Positions 34,883 to 47,504 are shown, counted from the stretch's first letter. The stretch: 64,000 nt of DNA from Pseudomonas sp. (GCF_028293835.1 NZ_JAQGNX010000170.1:145064-209063), one strand, 5' to 3'. Program-made: numbers and translations. Notes: generated by a model from the sequence alone, not told the origin.

Positions 34883-35950
34883 TCAAAGGTTGGATTTATC
34901 GATCACTTTCAGGCTCATGTGCTCCAGCAGCGTGTTCATATGAATGAACTGCGCGAAGCGTTTGTCCTGGGTCTGGCCGTGAAAAAACCGGTAATAAATT
35001 TGCTGGACGATGCCCGCCAGGCGGAAAAGCCCATAGGTGTAGTAAAAATCGAAATTGTCGATCCGGGTGCCCGAGCGCTCGGCGTAATAATCGACAAACT
35101 CACGGCGGGTCAGCATCCCCGGTGCATGGCTCGGCTGACGACGCATCAGTTGCACGGGTGCCGGGTCGCCTGCTTCGATCCAGTAGGCGAGGGTGTTGCC
35201 CAGGTCCATTAACGGGTCGCCAATGGTCGTCAACTCCCAATCCAGCACGCCGATGATCTGCATCGGATTGGCCGGATCGAGAATCACGTTATCGAAGCGG
35301 TAGTCGTTGTGCACGATGCTGGCGGCCGATGGGTTGGTCGGCATTTTTTCTCTTAGCCAAGTCCTGACGCTTTCCCAGCTGGGCGCATCCGGTGTACGGG
35401 CTTTTTCATAACGATCACTCCAACCGCTGATCTGACGCTGGACATAACCCTCGGGCTTGCCGAGGTCCGCCAGCCCGCAAGCCGCGTAATCGACTTGGTG
35501 CAACTCCACCAGCTTGTCGATGAAGTTCTTGCACAGCGCCGTGGTTTGCTGAGTGTCGAAGTGTAATTCGGCAGGCAGTTCGGAGCGCAGGATGATCCCG
35601 TTGACCCGCTCCATGACGTAAAACTCTGAGCCGATCAAACTCTCGTCGGTGCAGTGTGCATACGCTTTGGGGCAATAGGGGAAGCCATCGCTGAGCTGAT
35701 TCAGAATCCGATATTCGCGGCCCATGTCGTGGGCGGATTTGGCTTTGCTGCCAAACGGCGGACGACGCAGCACGAATTCATGCTCGGGGTAACGGATCAG
35801 GTAGGTCAGGTTCGAGGCTCCGCCGGGAAACTGGCTGATTTCCGGTGAGCCACTCAGGCCAGGGATATGGCTTTTGAGGTAAGGGTCAATGAGGCTGGCG
35901 TCGAGTTCTTCGCCAGCGCGAATCTGTGTGGACTGATCAGTAAGCGCCAT
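34883..35950 (-). CDS. APH-like phosphotransferase family protein (ACAD10/11 type)
   Basis: 355 residues with a kinase-like fold: GGASNLTYLIRY (43-54), FVLRRPPFG with a lysine a little later, the catalytic HNDYRFDNVIL (about 215-225, Brenner loop) and VLDWELTTIGDPLMDLG (about 234-250, metal-binding). This variant of the aminoglycoside-phosphotransferase family is fused to or encoded with acyl-CoA dehydrogenases in many organisms and is thought to phosphorylate hydroxyacyl-CoAs. It precedes the SDR gene by 24 bp. It is not expected to confer drug resistance. Confidence 0.88.
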   Translation of the reverse strand: MALTDQSTQIRAGEELDASLIDPYLKSHIPGLSGSPEISQFPGGASNLTYLIRYPEHEFVLRRPPFGSKAKSAHDMGREYRILNQLSDGFPYCPKAYAHCTDESLIGSEFYVMERVNGIILRSELPAELHFDTQQTTALCKNFIDKLVELHQVDYAACGLADLGKPEGYVQRQISGWSDRYEKARTPDAPSWESVRTWLREKMPTNPSAASIVHNDYRFDNVILDPANPMQIIGVLDWELTTIGDPLMDLGNTLAYWIEAGDPAPVQLMRRQPSHAPGMLTRREFVDYYAERSGTRIDNFDFYYTYGLFRLAGIVQQIYYRFFHGQTQDKRFAQFIHMNTLLEHMSLKVIDKSNL

Positions 35951-36101
35951 GCTTATCCCTTCTGCTTATTATTAGGGGCAGAGATTATTGACTAATCTAA
36001 TGCGGCAGCCGGTTGCTCACAAGGCACAATCGGCCTTATAGACCGGCGTGTTGCAGCCAAATCAATGGCTATGATTACTCCTCGATCCTGTCTTCCAGAC
36101 G

Positions 36102-36134
36102 AAAAAAAACCGAAGCCCGCAAGCTTCGGTTCTT
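36102..36134 (-). terminator. Rho-independent terminator after the SCP2 gene
   Basis: ACCGAAGC and GCTTCGGT form an 8-bp stem with a 6-nt loop. On the minus strand it is followed by a run of eight T, starting about 12 bp after the SCP2 stop. Confidence 0.88.
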
Positions 36135-36145
36135 GAGGGCGGCGC

Positions 36146-36460
36146 TTAGGAAGGGAACAGTTCGCTGAGCTTCATCGCCAACATCATGTCGCCTTCAGCA
36201 CGCAGTTTGCCGCCCATGAAAGCTTGCATGCCGTCGGTTTCGCCGCTGACAATGCCTTCCAGGGTTTCGCCGTCCATCACCAGCGTTACTTGCGCGTTGG
36301 GGTTTACGCCTTCCTGTAGCTCGCAGGTGCTGTCTTTAACGATCAGCGAAAAATTCTTCTCTTCATCGATACGAAAGCCGAAAACCAGGTCCAGGCCCGC
36401 AGCGGCACTTGGGTTGAACTTGGCTTTCATTGCTTGAACGGCGTCGGCTACGGAAGTCAT
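36146..36460 (-). CDS. SCP2 sterol-carrier-domain protein
   Basis: 104 residues, a single SCP2 domain. The N-terminal helix (ADAVQAMKAKFNPSAA), the beta strands around GFRIDEEKNFSLIV and NAQVTLVMDGETLEGIVSGE, and the GGKLRAEGDMMLAMKL tail are typical. SCP2 domains bind lipids or acyl-CoAs in a hydrophobic tunnel. Together with the APH-like and SDR genes downstream on the same strand it supports an acyl-CoA role for this group, although a terminator separates them. Confidence 0.9.
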   Translation of the reverse strand: MTSVADAVQAMKAKFNPSAAAGLDLVFGFRIDEEKNFSLIVKDSTCELQEGVNPNAQVTLVMDGETLEGIVSGETDGMQAFMGGKLRAEGDMMLAMKLSELFPS

Positions 36461-36551
36461 GGTGTTGATCCTTGTTGGGGCTGATTAGCATATGGTTAGG
36501 TTCCCTGCGAGCTTCAGCATCGCGATGGGGCCTGATGCAGCGGTAAATAAT

Positions 36552-37262
36552 TCAGCGATACGTTATGAGCGTCGGATCTTTCATCAGTTGCAAGTGGGCG
36601 TGACTGTTGAAAGACGCCAGGGCAACCTCGCGCCCCCGAAACCTGAGCTGGTTCAGCGAGGTATTAACAATTTGCCAATTGAGTTCGAACGCCTGACGCA
36701 CAGGCATTTGGGTCATCAAGTGGAGCAGGGCGGTGATGGTGCCGCCAGAGGTGAAAATAGCGATATTGTCTTTACTGCCTGCGCTGTCCAGCACCCGGTG
36801 CAGGCCAGAGTGCACCTGTTCAGCGAAACCCAGCCAGCTTTGCAGTCCAGGCGTGTCGTAGTTGCCGCTGAGCCAGCGATCGATGATCAAGGCGAACAGA
36901 CGCTGAAATTCGGCGCGGTGTTGTGCGGCATTTCGCAGTACGTGCAGCGCTTCCGGTTCCTCGGGCAGAATCGCCGGCAGCAGGGCTCGGATTATTCCAT
37001 CGGCGTCGAGTTCGTTGAAGGCTGAATCAATTTCCAGCGTGGGCGTGGTGTACCCGGCTGCATTCATTTGCGCCATTGCGGTTTGCGCAGTGTCTCGCTG
37101 CCGTAGCAGGTCACCCGACAGGCAACGATCCAGGCGCACGTCCAACTGAGCCAGGTGCGCGCCGACGATTTCTGCCTGACGAAAGCCCATCGGTGAAAGA
37201 ACGTCGTAATCGTCCGCACCAAAAGAGGCCTGGCCATGTCGAATCAAATAGATGCTGCCCAC
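36552..37262 (-). CDS. Histidine phosphatase superfamily protein
   Basis: 236 residues from GTG 37262 (GSIYLIRHGQAS); the frame extends 21 codons upstream to a TTG, but the phosphatase fold starts at the GTG. The catalytic LIRHGQ is at about 5-10. The second arginine is in LSGDLLRQRDTAQ, and the second histidine may lie in the FTSGG region (GGTITALLH), which lacks the usual GHG. It would hydrolyse a phosphate ester through phosphohistidine; the substrate is unknown. It lies 91 bp before the SCP2 gene, in the same direction. Confidence 0.85.
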   Translation of the reverse strand: MGSIYLIRHGQASFGADDYDVLSPMGFRQAEIVGAHLAQLDVRLDRCLSGDLLRQRDTAQTAMAQMNAAGYTTPTLEIDSAFNELDADGIIRALLPAILPEEPEALHVLRNAAQHRAEFQRLFALIIDRWLSGNYDTPGLQSWLGFAEQVHSGLHRVLDSAGSKDNIAIFTSGGTITALLHLMTQMPVRQAFELNWQIVNTSLNQLRFRGREVALASFNSHAHLQLMKDPTLITYR

Positions 37263-37490
37263 GTCCGCTTCATCCCGGTGCGTTGAAGGTCTGGCGAGGT
37301 TAGGAGGATGCTCAAACGCTGTCAATGAAAAAACATACGCTTGTTTGAATGAGATTCACGAGTCAACAGTTACTTGCTCGCAGACTGGCTGTCTGCAAGG
37401 CGCGCCGGTATGCTGGGACAATTAGTAGTTTTTTATTAGCTTTTCTGTAGCCCTTTTATAAAGGGGGCGTAATGTTTTTGAGGAGAAACT

Positions 37491-38513
37491 GTGGATTTTC
37501 TAGCTGAATATGCGAGCTTTTTAGCCAAGACGGTGACCTTGGTGGTCGCCATTCTGATCGTGTTGGCGGCATTCGCTTCAGTGCGCAGCAAAGGCCGTCG
37601 CAAATCTGCTGGCCAGTTACAGGTCAGTAAGCTCAACGACTTTTATAAAGCGCTGCGCGACCGGCTTGAACAGTCAATGCTGGACAAGGACCGGCTCAAG
37701 GCATTGCGCAAAGAGCAGGCCAAGAGCCTCAAGAAGCAGAAGAAGCTCGCCGAGCCAAAACCTCGGGTGTACGTGCTGGACTTCGACGGTGACATCAAGG
37801 CCTCCGCCACTGAAAGCATGCGCCATGAAATCACCGCGCTGTTGACCCTGGCGACGGCAAAAGACGAAGTGGTGCTGCGCCTGGAAAGCGGCGGCGGCAT
37901 GGTCCATAGCTACGGCTTGGCATCGTCGCAACTGGCGCGAATCCGTCAGGCGGGTATTCCGTTGACGATCTGTATCGATAAGGTTGCGGCCAGCGGCGGC
38001 TACATGATGGCGTGCATTGGGGACAAGATTATCAGCGCCCCATTCGCCATTCTCGGCTCGATCGGCGTGGTGGCGCAGCTGCCTAACGTCAATCGCCTAC
38101 TGAAGAAGCACGACATTGATTTCGAAGTCCTGACGGCGGGTGAATACAAGCGCACATTGACGGTGTTTGGCGAAAACACCGAGAAGGGCCGTGAGAAGTT
38201 TCAGGAAGATCTGGACATCACCCACGAGCTGTTCAAGAACTTTGTCGCCCGCTACCGTCCGCAATTGGCCATTGATGATGTAGCCACCGGTGAAGTCTGG
38301 CTGGGCATGGCTGCACTGGACAAGCAATTGGTTGATGAGCTGAAGACCAGCGATGAATACCTGTCAGAGCGAGCCAAGGTAGCTGAAATTTTCCACCTGC
38401 ATTATTCCGAACGTAAAAGCCTTCAGGAGCGAGTAGGGCTGGCTGCCAGCGCTTCAGTTGATCGGGTACTGACCTCCTGGTGGAACCGATTAACGCAACA
38501 GCGTTTTTGGTAA
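37491..38513 (+). CDS. sohB: Inner-membrane serine protease SohB (peptidase S49)
   Basis: 340 residues from GTG 37491, with GAGGAG 6 bp upstream. An N-terminal transmembrane helix (about 11-30) is followed by a lysine/glutamate-rich coiled segment. The S49 domain then shows LRLESGGGMVHSYGLA, the nucleophile serine in KVAASGGYMMA (about 164-174), and the general-base lysine in AGEYKRTL (about 220). It degrades membrane or periplasmic peptides and is a relative of SppA. It ends before a strong bidirectional terminator shared with the cysI unit. Confidence 0.93.
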   Translation: MDFLAEYASFLAKTVTLVVAILIVLAAFASVRSKGRRKSAGQLQVSKLNDFYKALRDRLEQSMLDKDRLKALRKEQAKSLKKQKKLAEPKPRVYVLDFDGDIKASATESMRHEITALLTLATAKDEVVLRLESGGGMVHSYGLASSQLARIRQAGIPLTICIDKVAASGGYMMACIGDKIISAPFAILGSIGVVAQLPNVNRLLKKHDIDFEVLTAGEYKRTLTVFGENTEKGREKFQEDLDITHELFKNFVARYRPQLAIDDVATGEVWLGMAALDKQLVDELKTSDEYLSERAKVAEIFHLHYSERKSLQERVGLAASASVDRVLTSWWNRLTQQRFW

Positions 38514-38566
38514 ATACGGCGGAATAAGCGGGCGGCGCGGTATCGTCTGGCAGATCGCGGTGTTGT

Positions 38567-38589
38567 CTTCGCGAACGAGTTCGCTCCCA
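38567..38589 (-). repeat. REP-type palindromic element
   Basis: CTTCGCGAACGAGTTCGCTCC and its flank are the minus-strand form of the GGGAGCGAA...TTCGCGAAG core. It lies between sohB and its terminator. Confidence 0.6.
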
Positions 38590-38613
38590 GCGGATCCGTG
38601 GTTGAACCACTTC

Positions 38614-38656
38614 ACAAAAAAAAGCCCGGTGCTCTTGCGAGCCCCGGGCTTTTTTG
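38614..38656 (+). terminator. Bidirectional Rho-independent terminator sohB / DUF934 gene
   Basis: AGCCCGG pairs with CCGGGCT and, inside, GCTC with GAGC around a TTGC loop. It is flanked by an A8 run before and a T6 run after, so both convergent units can end here. Confidence 0.9.
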
Positions 38657-38666
38657 CAACGTGCGA

Positions 38667-39161
38667 TCAGCGTCTGCGGAACAGTGGCAGAGGCTCGTCG
38701 GTGGCGGCCTGGTAGGTCACCGAGAAGTCCTTCAAACCTTGGAGGGCCTCGTACGGGTCTTTATCCGGGCGAACGGCGAACGCATCGAAGCCACAGCGTC
38801 GCATGTAGAACAACTGGTCACGCAGCACGTCACCAATGGCCCGTAATTCACCTTTGTAGCCAAACCGGTCACGCAGCAGGCGGGCGTTGGAAAAGCTGCG
38901 GCCATCAGTGAATGCCGGGAAGTTCAGGGCAATAACCTGAAACTCATGAACGTCGTCACCGATGTGTTCGGCCTCTTCGTCACTGTCCAGCCATACGCCA
39001 AGGCCACCATCACGTGCCTTGAGCGCATGACCGTGGTCCAGCCATAACCCTAACGGGACGATCAGGTCGTCGCAATTGGACAACTCGTCCAATGTCACGT
39101 CCTTGGGCAGCAGGTGCCAGGTCTCGTCGATGACTTCGTTGTTCTTAATTATTCGCTGCAT
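38667..39161 (-). CDS. DUF934 protein, sulfite-reductase partner
   Basis: 164 residues from ATG 39161 (MQRIIKNNEVIDE); the frame runs 30 codons further upstream inside cysI but without a ribosome site. LPLGLWLD-like (VPLGLWLDHG), FTDGRSFSNARLLRDRFGYKGELRAIGDVLRDQLFYMRRCGFDAF is the family core; I give only this landmark: RSFSNARLLRDR near residue 90. DUF934 genes almost always follow cysI in pseudomonads, and the protein is thought to help sulfite reduction. The start overlaps the cysI end by 17 bp, so translation is probably coupled. Confidence 0.9.
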   Translation of the reverse strand: MQRIIKNNEVIDETWHLLPKDVTLDELSNCDDLIVPLGLWLDHGHALKARDGGLGVWLDSDEEAEHIGDDVHEFQVIALNFPAFTDGRSFSNARLLRDRFGYKGELRAIGDVLRDQLFYMRRCGFDAFAVRPDKDPYEALQGLKDFSVTYQAATDEPLPLFRRR

Positions 39162-40803
39162 AGACGCGCTCCTTGAAAGGGTCAATGCCAATACGCTGGA
39201 AGGTGTCGATGAAGCGCTCATCTTCGGTGCGTTTTTCAACGTACACATCAATCAGCTTTTCAATCACATCAGGCATCACTTCCTGGGCAAACGACGGGCC
39301 GAGGATCTTGCCCAGGCTGGCGTCACGGTTGCTGCTGCCACCCAGGGACACCTGATAGAACTCTGCGCCTTTCTTGTCGACACCGAGAATACCGATGTGG
39401 CCCACATGGTGGTGACCACAGGCGTTCATGCAACCGGAAATATTCAAGTCCAGCTCGCCGATGTCGAACAGGTAGTCCAAGTCGTCGAAACGACGCTGAA
39501 TCGACTCGGCTATCGGGATCGATTTGGCGTTGGCCAGGGAGCAGAAGTCGCCGCCAGGGCAGCAAATGATATCGGTCAGCAAACCGATGTTTGGCGTGGC
39601 GAAACCTTGTTCGCGCAGCTCACCCCACATCGTGAACAGCTGGCTCTGCTCGACGTCGGCCAGAATTATATTCTGCTCGTGAGACGTACGCAGCTCACCG
39701 AAGCTATAACGGTCGGCCAGATCGGCAATCCCGTCGAGTTGTTTGTCGGTGATGTCGCCTGGCGCAACGCCGGTGGGCTTGAGTGACAGGGTCACGGCAG
39801 CGTAACCAGGTTTTTTGTGCGCCTGGACGTTGCGTGAACGCCAGCGCGCAAAGCCTGGGTGTTCAAGGTCCAGTTGCGCCAATTCAGCGCTTTGATCGCT
39901 GAGGGCTTTGTACTCGGGGTCGATAAAGTGCTTCGAGACGCGTTGCACTTCAGCTTCGGTCAGCGTGGTCTGGCCGCCTTTAAGGTGGACCATCTCTGCT
40001 TCGACTCTTTCAGCGAAGACTTCAGGCGTCAGCGCCTTGACCAAAATCTTGATCCGCGCCTTGTACTTGTTATCGCGACGGCCATAGCGGTTGTAGACCC
40101 GCAGGATAGCGTCGAGATAGCTCAGCAGGTCTTGCCACGGCAGGAATTCGTTGATGAACGCACCCACCACCGGCGTACGACCAAGGCCGCCACCGACCAA
40201 CACCCGGAAGCCCAGCTCGCCCGCGTCGTTGAGCAGTGGTTCAAGACCGATGTCATGCACTTCGATCGCCACACGGTCGCTGCGCGAACCGTTGAGGGCG
40301 ATTTTAAATTTGCGCGGCAGGTAAGCGAATTCGGGGTGGAACGTGGTCCATTGCCGAATAATCTCGCACCAGGGGCGCGGATCGACCAGTTCGTCGGCGG
40401 CAACGCCCGCAAATTGGTCGGTGGTCACGTTACGCAGGCAGTTACCGCTGGTCTGAATCGCGTGCATTTGCACGGTCGCCAGTTCAGCCAGAATGTCCGG
40501 CACGTCTTCCAGGGCTGGCCAGTTGAACTGGATGTTCTGCCGAGTACTGACGTGGGCGTAACCCTTGTCGTAGTCGCGGGCAATTTTGGCCATCATTCGC
40601 ATCTGGCGCGAGGTCAGCTGACCGTAAGGCACAGCCACCCGTAACATGGGCGCAAAGCGTTGAACGTACAGGCCATTTTGTAGGCGTAGCGGGCGAAACT
40701 CTTCTTCGCTCAGCTCTCCGGCCAGATAGCGTCGGGTCTGATCTCGGAACTGCTTTACGCGGTCCTCGATGATCTGCTGATCATAATCATCATATACGTA
40801 CAT
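39145..40803 (-). CDS. cysI: Assimilatory sulfite reductase, siroheme subunit CysI
   Basis: 552 residues. Two sulfite/nitrite reductase ferredoxin-like halves are seen: MLRVAVPYGQLTSRQM (53-68) and TSGNCLRNVT (about 135-144) bind siroheme. The four cysteines for the 4Fe-4S cluster lie in CCPGGDFCSLANAKS and SGCMNACGHHHVGHIG in the C-terminal half. It reduces sulfite to sulfide for cysteine synthesis. It heads a two-gene unit with DUF934. No cysJ flavoprotein is adjacent, so the electron donor is encoded elsewhere or is a ferredoxin. Confidence 0.94.
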   Translation of the reverse strand: MYVYDDYDQQIIEDRVKQFRDQTRRYLAGELSEEEFRPLRLQNGLYVQRFAPMLRVAVPYGQLTSRQMRMMAKIARDYDKGYAHVSTRQNIQFNWPALEDVPDILAELATVQMHAIQTSGNCLRNVTTDQFAGVAADELVDPRPWCEIIRQWTTFHPEFAYLPRKFKIALNGSRSDRVAIEVHDIGLEPLLNDAGELGFRVLVGGGLGRTPVVGAFINEFLPWQDLLSYLDAILRVYNRYGRRDNKYKARIKILVKALTPEVFAERVEAEMVHLKGGQTTLTEAEVQRVSKHFIDPEYKALSDQSAELAQLDLEHPGFARWRSRNVQAHKKPGYAAVTLSLKPTGVAPGDITDKQLDGIADLADRYSFGELRTSHEQNIILADVEQSQLFTMWGELREQGFATPNIGLLTDIICCPGGDFCSLANAKSIPIAESIQRRFDDLDYLFDIGELDLNISGCMNACGHHHVGHIGILGVDKKGAEFYQVSLGGSSNRDASLGKILGPSFAQEVMPDVIEKLIDVYVEKRTEDERFIDTFQRIGIDPFKERVYAANN

Positions 40804-41081
40804 ATAGGTCCTGTTCTCAGCTGCTTACAGCAAATCCGCGCGCACGGCCGCGCACTCCGAACGGAGCCGGGGGAAGATACCAGTTTGCAGTTATGCGCAA
40901 AAGTGAAGTTTGAGTATATGCAAAGAACTAAAAGTACTAATCGTGGCGGGTGGTTTAGATAACCCCACTTGAGGGAAGGGCAATGCTGGACTTAACTGTG
41001 TTCGTGGCCCCGCAGTCTGACGGCAGAGTGCTGGTCATTTTTCATGTGCAATCTCCAATAAAACAGAAAAGAGGCGATGCA

Positions 41082-41195
41082 ATGAGCAACCCTGTCAAGA
41101 CAGCAAAACCCGATAGCAAAGTAGATGCCTGGGCCATTCTCTTCATTATCATCCTGGTCGTTTCAACGGCCGTATTTTGGGTGAGTCACCAATAA
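41082..41195 (+). CDS. Very small single-helix membrane protein (37 aa)
   Basis: 37 residues from ATG 41082, with AGAGGCG about 7 bp upstream. A polar N-terminus (MSNPVKTAKPDSKVD) is followed by one hydrophobic helix (about 16-33) and HQ at the end. The longer open frame from 40983 has no ribosome site. I recall similar short proteins near metH/cysI in other pseudomonads but know no function. Confidence 0.6.
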   Translation: MSNPVKTAKPDSKVDAWAILFIIILVVSTAVFWVSHQ

Positions 41196-41209
41196 CTGCC
41201 AACCTGCGG

Positions 41210-41233
41210 CTGTCCGGCACCTGTGTCGGACAG
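41210..41233 (+). terminator. Hairpin after the 37-aa gene
   Basis: CTGTCCG and CGGACAG form a perfect 7-bp stem with a 10-nt loop, 15 bp after the stop. The T-run is poor, so the terminator role is uncertain. Confidence 0.4.
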
Positions 41234-41246
41234 TGCGTTGATCTGA

Positions 41247-41471
41247 TCAAGTCACGGCCAAGTGCAACACCAGCTGGACAATGCCGAACAGCGTCAGGGC
41301 AAATATCATTGTGAAAATTATGCCGAGGATTACAAAATGGCTGGGTTTACCGTGGGTGAAATCCCGGGCTCTGTTCTTGCCGCTTTGGACGCCAAACGCC
41401 GCCGCCATGACGCTCTGGACCATCTGCCAGAAAGTGGGTGGCTTGCCGTTGGAATCGGATGAGTTGTCCAT
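41247..41471 (-). CDS. DUF2970 small membrane protein
   Basis: 74 residues from ATG 41471, with GAGGACC directly upstream; the frame is open 8 codons further without a ribosome site. TFWQMVQSVMAAAFGVQSGKNRARDF (13-38) is the family core, and a single C-terminal helix (about 47-70) anchors it in the inner membrane. Function unknown in any organism I know of. It is downstream of metH on the same strand but separated by a terminator and a long hairpin. Confidence 0.82.
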   Translation of the reverse strand: MDNSSDSNGKPPTFWQMVQSVMAAAFGVQSGKNRARDFTHGKPSHFVILGIIFTMIFALTLFGIVQLVLHLAVT

Positions 41472-41496
41472 AGGTCCTCGCAGGTGCTCGGCCACC

Positions 41497-41557
41497 GTAG
41501 GAGCTGCCGAAGGCTGCGATTTTTTTGCGGCCTATCGCAGCCTTTGGCAGCTCCTAC
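41497..41557. repeat. Long REP-type hairpin, 23-bp stem
   Basis: GTAGGAGCTGCCGAAGGCTG and the next three bases pair with 41535-41557 over 23 bp, with a single G-T, around a 15-nt T-rich loop. The GTAGGAGC...GCTCCTAC ends are common in dispersed Pseudomonas palindromes. It lies between metH and the DUF2970 gene. Confidence 0.8.
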
Positions 41558-41619
41558 AGGAAATGTGATTGTGCGGGTTGCGATGTCAGCGCGTCTCATC
41601 AGGAGCATAGGCCACAAAT

Positions 41620-41650
41620 GAAAAACGGCCCCGAAAGGCCGTTTTTTGTT
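41620..41650 (-). terminator. Rho-independent terminator after metH
   Basis: AAAACGGCC and GGCCGTTTT form a 9-bp stem with a CCGAAA loop (plus strand), flanked by A and T runs. It lies 10 bp beyond the metH stop and could also work on the plus strand. Confidence 0.9.
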
Positions 41651-41659
41651 CAAACACTA

Positions 41660-45367
<3,708 letters not shown>

Positions 45368-45449
45368 TGGACTACCTGAAATAGGCTGATACAGAAGGGT
45401 CGGAATGATAACAAACCTGCGTGCTTTTAGTGAGAGTCGCGGTTTTACA

Positions 45450-45462
45450 TGAATTTCGCTCA
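45450..45462 (-). promoter_or_regulatory. Possible MetR-type site before metH
   Basis: TGAATTTCGCTCA matches TGAA-N5-TTCA with one mismatch, within CATGA...TCATG arms, about 83 bp upstream of the metH start. MetR activates metE/metH genes in enterobacteria; no metR is visible here. Confidence 0.3.
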
Positions 45463-45500
45463 TGTTGAACGCTGGCTGACACCTTGATGCACAGACCCCG

Positions 45501-45524
45501 GTGGGAGTGATTTTGTTCGCGAAG
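45501..45524 (+). repeat. REP-type element between metH and the acyltransferase gene
   Basis: GTGGGAGTGATTTTGTTCGC followed by GAAG, the plus-strand form of the dispersed element. It lies in the 340-bp gap 45368-45707, which otherwise holds the metH promoter region (including the possible MetR box) and nothing more that I can recognise. Confidence 0.6.
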
Positions 45525-45707
45525 AATTCACCTCAGTATTACAGGCTGCATAGGATTAGTGTGTGGGGATTGACGCCTGAATGCCTGGATAAACATGGCC
45601 CGCAGCCATGTACCGGTCATCAAACAATCGCAACCTTTTTGCCTGTTACGCGTCGAAGTTGCGAACACGTCCTGGAACAGCATCTTGTTCGAGGTTCTTG
45701 ATCGTGA

Positions 45708-46769
45708 TTGGAAAACAGTGAGTTGCGGATGTTGATTTCGGTTCAAGCCTTGCGGGCACTCGCCGCATGGGTCGTTGTATGTCACCACTTCATGCAGATA
45801 TTTTTTGATTTTCATGCGTCCGGCCCGATAGGGCAATTTTTCACCGATAGGGGAGCGGTCGGGGTGGACATCTTCTTCGTCATCAGCGGTCTGGTGATTT
45901 ATCTGTCGACCCAAAGCAAAGACATGCCGGTCGGACGTTTCATGGTCAATCGCATCATTCGCATCGTCCCCGCGTATTGGGTCTACACCGCAGCCATGGG
46001 TTTGCTGATCGTATTTGCCAGGCCATGGATGCCGCACACCATCGCCGTGGTCGATTGGCAGCATTTCATCCTGTCATTGCTGTTCATACCCTCGGAAAAT
46101 CCCGGCGGTTACGGCCTGTACCCGACGCTGAACGTGGGCTGGACGCTGAATTACGAGATGCTCTTCTATTTATTGTTCTCTCTGGTGTTTCTGTTCAACC
46201 CGCGACACCGTCCGCTTATCATCGGCGTCGCCTTGTTCGCCGTCTGCGGTGTGCTGGCTCGTTATGGTCTGATCAGTCGTTTTTACCGCAATGACATCGT
46301 TTATGAGTTTCTGTTGGGGATCGCCATTGGCGTGATGTACCGCCGCGGCTGGATCGCCAATGGCCTCTGGATGCCGCTGATGGCAATTGCCGGTGCGCTG
46401 GTGACGATCTACCAGTTGCCAGCAGATGACCGGTTCATTAATTGGGGGCTGCCGAGTGCCTTGATCGTCGTCGCCTGCATTTCCATGGAGCCGTACTTCA
46501 AAGGCAATCGCTGGTTAAAAGCCTTGGGTGATTGCTCGTACTCGGTGTATTTGCTGCACGTTTTAGTGCTATACGGCGGATGGCTGGCTGCCGGGCGTTT
46601 CGGACTCAATCCCTACGCAGTGTTCGCGATTTGCGTGCCGGTGATTGGAATTGGCGCCTGGGTCAGTTATGAATGGATAGAAAAAGGTCTTTATCACCGC
46701 CTCAAGGGTTGGCTGGACCAGCGCAGAACGGAAAAGGCCGAGGCGTCTCTTTCCCGACAAAATTACTAG
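45708..46769 (+). CDS. Acyltransferase-3 family membrane protein (OafA-like)
   Basis: 353 residues from TTG 45708 with GAGGTTC about 10 bp upstream; ATG 45729 (MLISVQALRALAAW) is an equally good start. About ten helices. The catalytic-type histidine is in VVVCHHF near the start, followed by RGAVGVDIFFVISGLVI (about 47-63) and NRIIRIVPAYW (about 81-91), then LNVGWTLNYEMLFYL. Such enzymes O-acetylate surface polysaccharides, Nod factors or other glycans at the inner membrane. No polysaccharide genes stand beside it, so the acceptor is unknown. Confidence 0.88.
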   Translation: MENSELRMLISVQALRALAAWVVVCHHFMQIFFDFHASGPIGQFFTDRGAVGVDIFFVISGLVIYLSTQSKDMPVGRFMVNRIIRIVPAYWVYTAAMGLLIVFARPWMPHTIAVVDWQHFILSLLFIPSENPGGYGLYPTLNVGWTLNYEMLFYLLFSLVFLFNPRHRPLIIGVALFAVCGVLARYGLISRFYRNDIVYEFLLGIAIGVMYRRGWIANGLWMPLMAIAGALVTIYQLPADDRFINWGLPSALIVVACISMEPYFKGNRWLKALGDCSYSVYLLHVLVLYGGWLAAGRFGLNPYAVFAICVPVIGIGAWVSYEWIEKGLYHRLKGWLDQRRTEKAEASLSRQNY

Positions 46770-46827
46770 GACTTTGTGCGGCGCCAATGATTGGCGTAAA
46801 CTGCGCTCACGTCTGCGAGGAATTTTC

Positions 46828-47421
46828 ATGACCGCTATTACTATTACCGATGCTGCCCACGACTATCTGGCCGATCTGCTCGAAAAGCAGAACGCCCCGG
46901 GCATCGGCATCCGCGTGTTTATTACCCAGCCTGGCACCCAATATGCTGAAACCTGCATTGCCTATTGCAAGCCGGGCGAAGAAAAACCTGAAGACAAGGC
47001 CATCGGCCTGAAAAGCTTTACTGCCTGGATCGATAATTTCAGCGAAGCTTTCCTTGACGATGCCGTTGTCGATTACGCCACTGATCGCATGGGCGGCCAA
47101 CTGACCATCAAGGCGCCAAACGCCAAGGTACCGATGGTTAATGCCGACAGCCCGATTAACGAGCGTATCAACTATTACCTGCAAACCGAGATCAATCCGG
47201 GTCTTGCCAGTCATGGCGGCCAGGTGACGTTGATCGATGTCGTCGAAGAAAATGACGAGAACATCGCGGTGTTGCAATTTGGTGGCGGTTGCCAGGGCTG
47301 CGGCCAGGCCGACGTTACCTTAAGAGAAGGGATCGAACGCACCCTGCTCGAACGCATTCCTGAACTCAAAGGCGTCCGCGACGTCACCGACCACACGCAA
47401 AAAGAGCATGCCTATTACTAA
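46828..47421 (+). CDS. nfuA: Fe-S cluster carrier NfuA
   Basis: 197 residues from ATG 46828, with GCGAGG upstream. The N-terminal half is a degenerate A-type carrier domain (TAITITDAAHDYLADLL). The C-terminal half is the NifU-like domain with the cluster-binding C-x2-C in GGCQGCGQADVTL (about 151-163). It hands 4Fe-4S clusters to apo-enzymes under oxidative stress or iron shortage. It follows the acyltransferase by 58 bp and ends at a strong terminator. Confidence 0.96.
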   Translation: MTAITITDAAHDYLADLLEKQNAPGIGIRVFITQPGTQYAETCIAYCKPGEEKPEDKAIGLKSFTAWIDNFSEAFLDDAVVDYATDRMGGQLTIKAPNAKVPMVNADSPINERINYYLQTEINPGLASHGGQVTLIDVVEENDENIAVLQFGGGCQGCGQADVTLREGIERTLLERIPELKGVRDVTDHTQKEHAYY

Positions 47422-47440
47422 GGCTGGCGATTGGACAGTG

Positions 47441-47473
47441 AAAATACCCCGACTGGTTCGGGGTATTTTTTTG
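47441..47473 (+). terminator. Bidirectional Rho-independent terminator nfuA / cobM
   Basis: AAAATACCCCGA and TCGGGGTATTTT form a perfect 12-bp stem with a 5-nt loop followed by T-rich sequence, 19 bp after the nfuA stop. cobM ends convergently 30 bp away. Confidence 0.92.
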
Positions 47474-47504
47474 TGTGGAATACCCGAATCAGACGCGGGG
47501 TTTA

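Noticed and set aside
34883..35950. Aminoglycoside resistance phosphotransferase
   Set aside because: The kinase-like motifs are those of the acyl-CoA-associated APH subgroup, and the SDR and SCP2 neighbours support lipid metabolism.
45368..45500. SAH or SAM riboswitch before metH
   Set aside because: Searched by eye for the GC-rich conserved cores; none seen. Only a possible MetR-type box remains.
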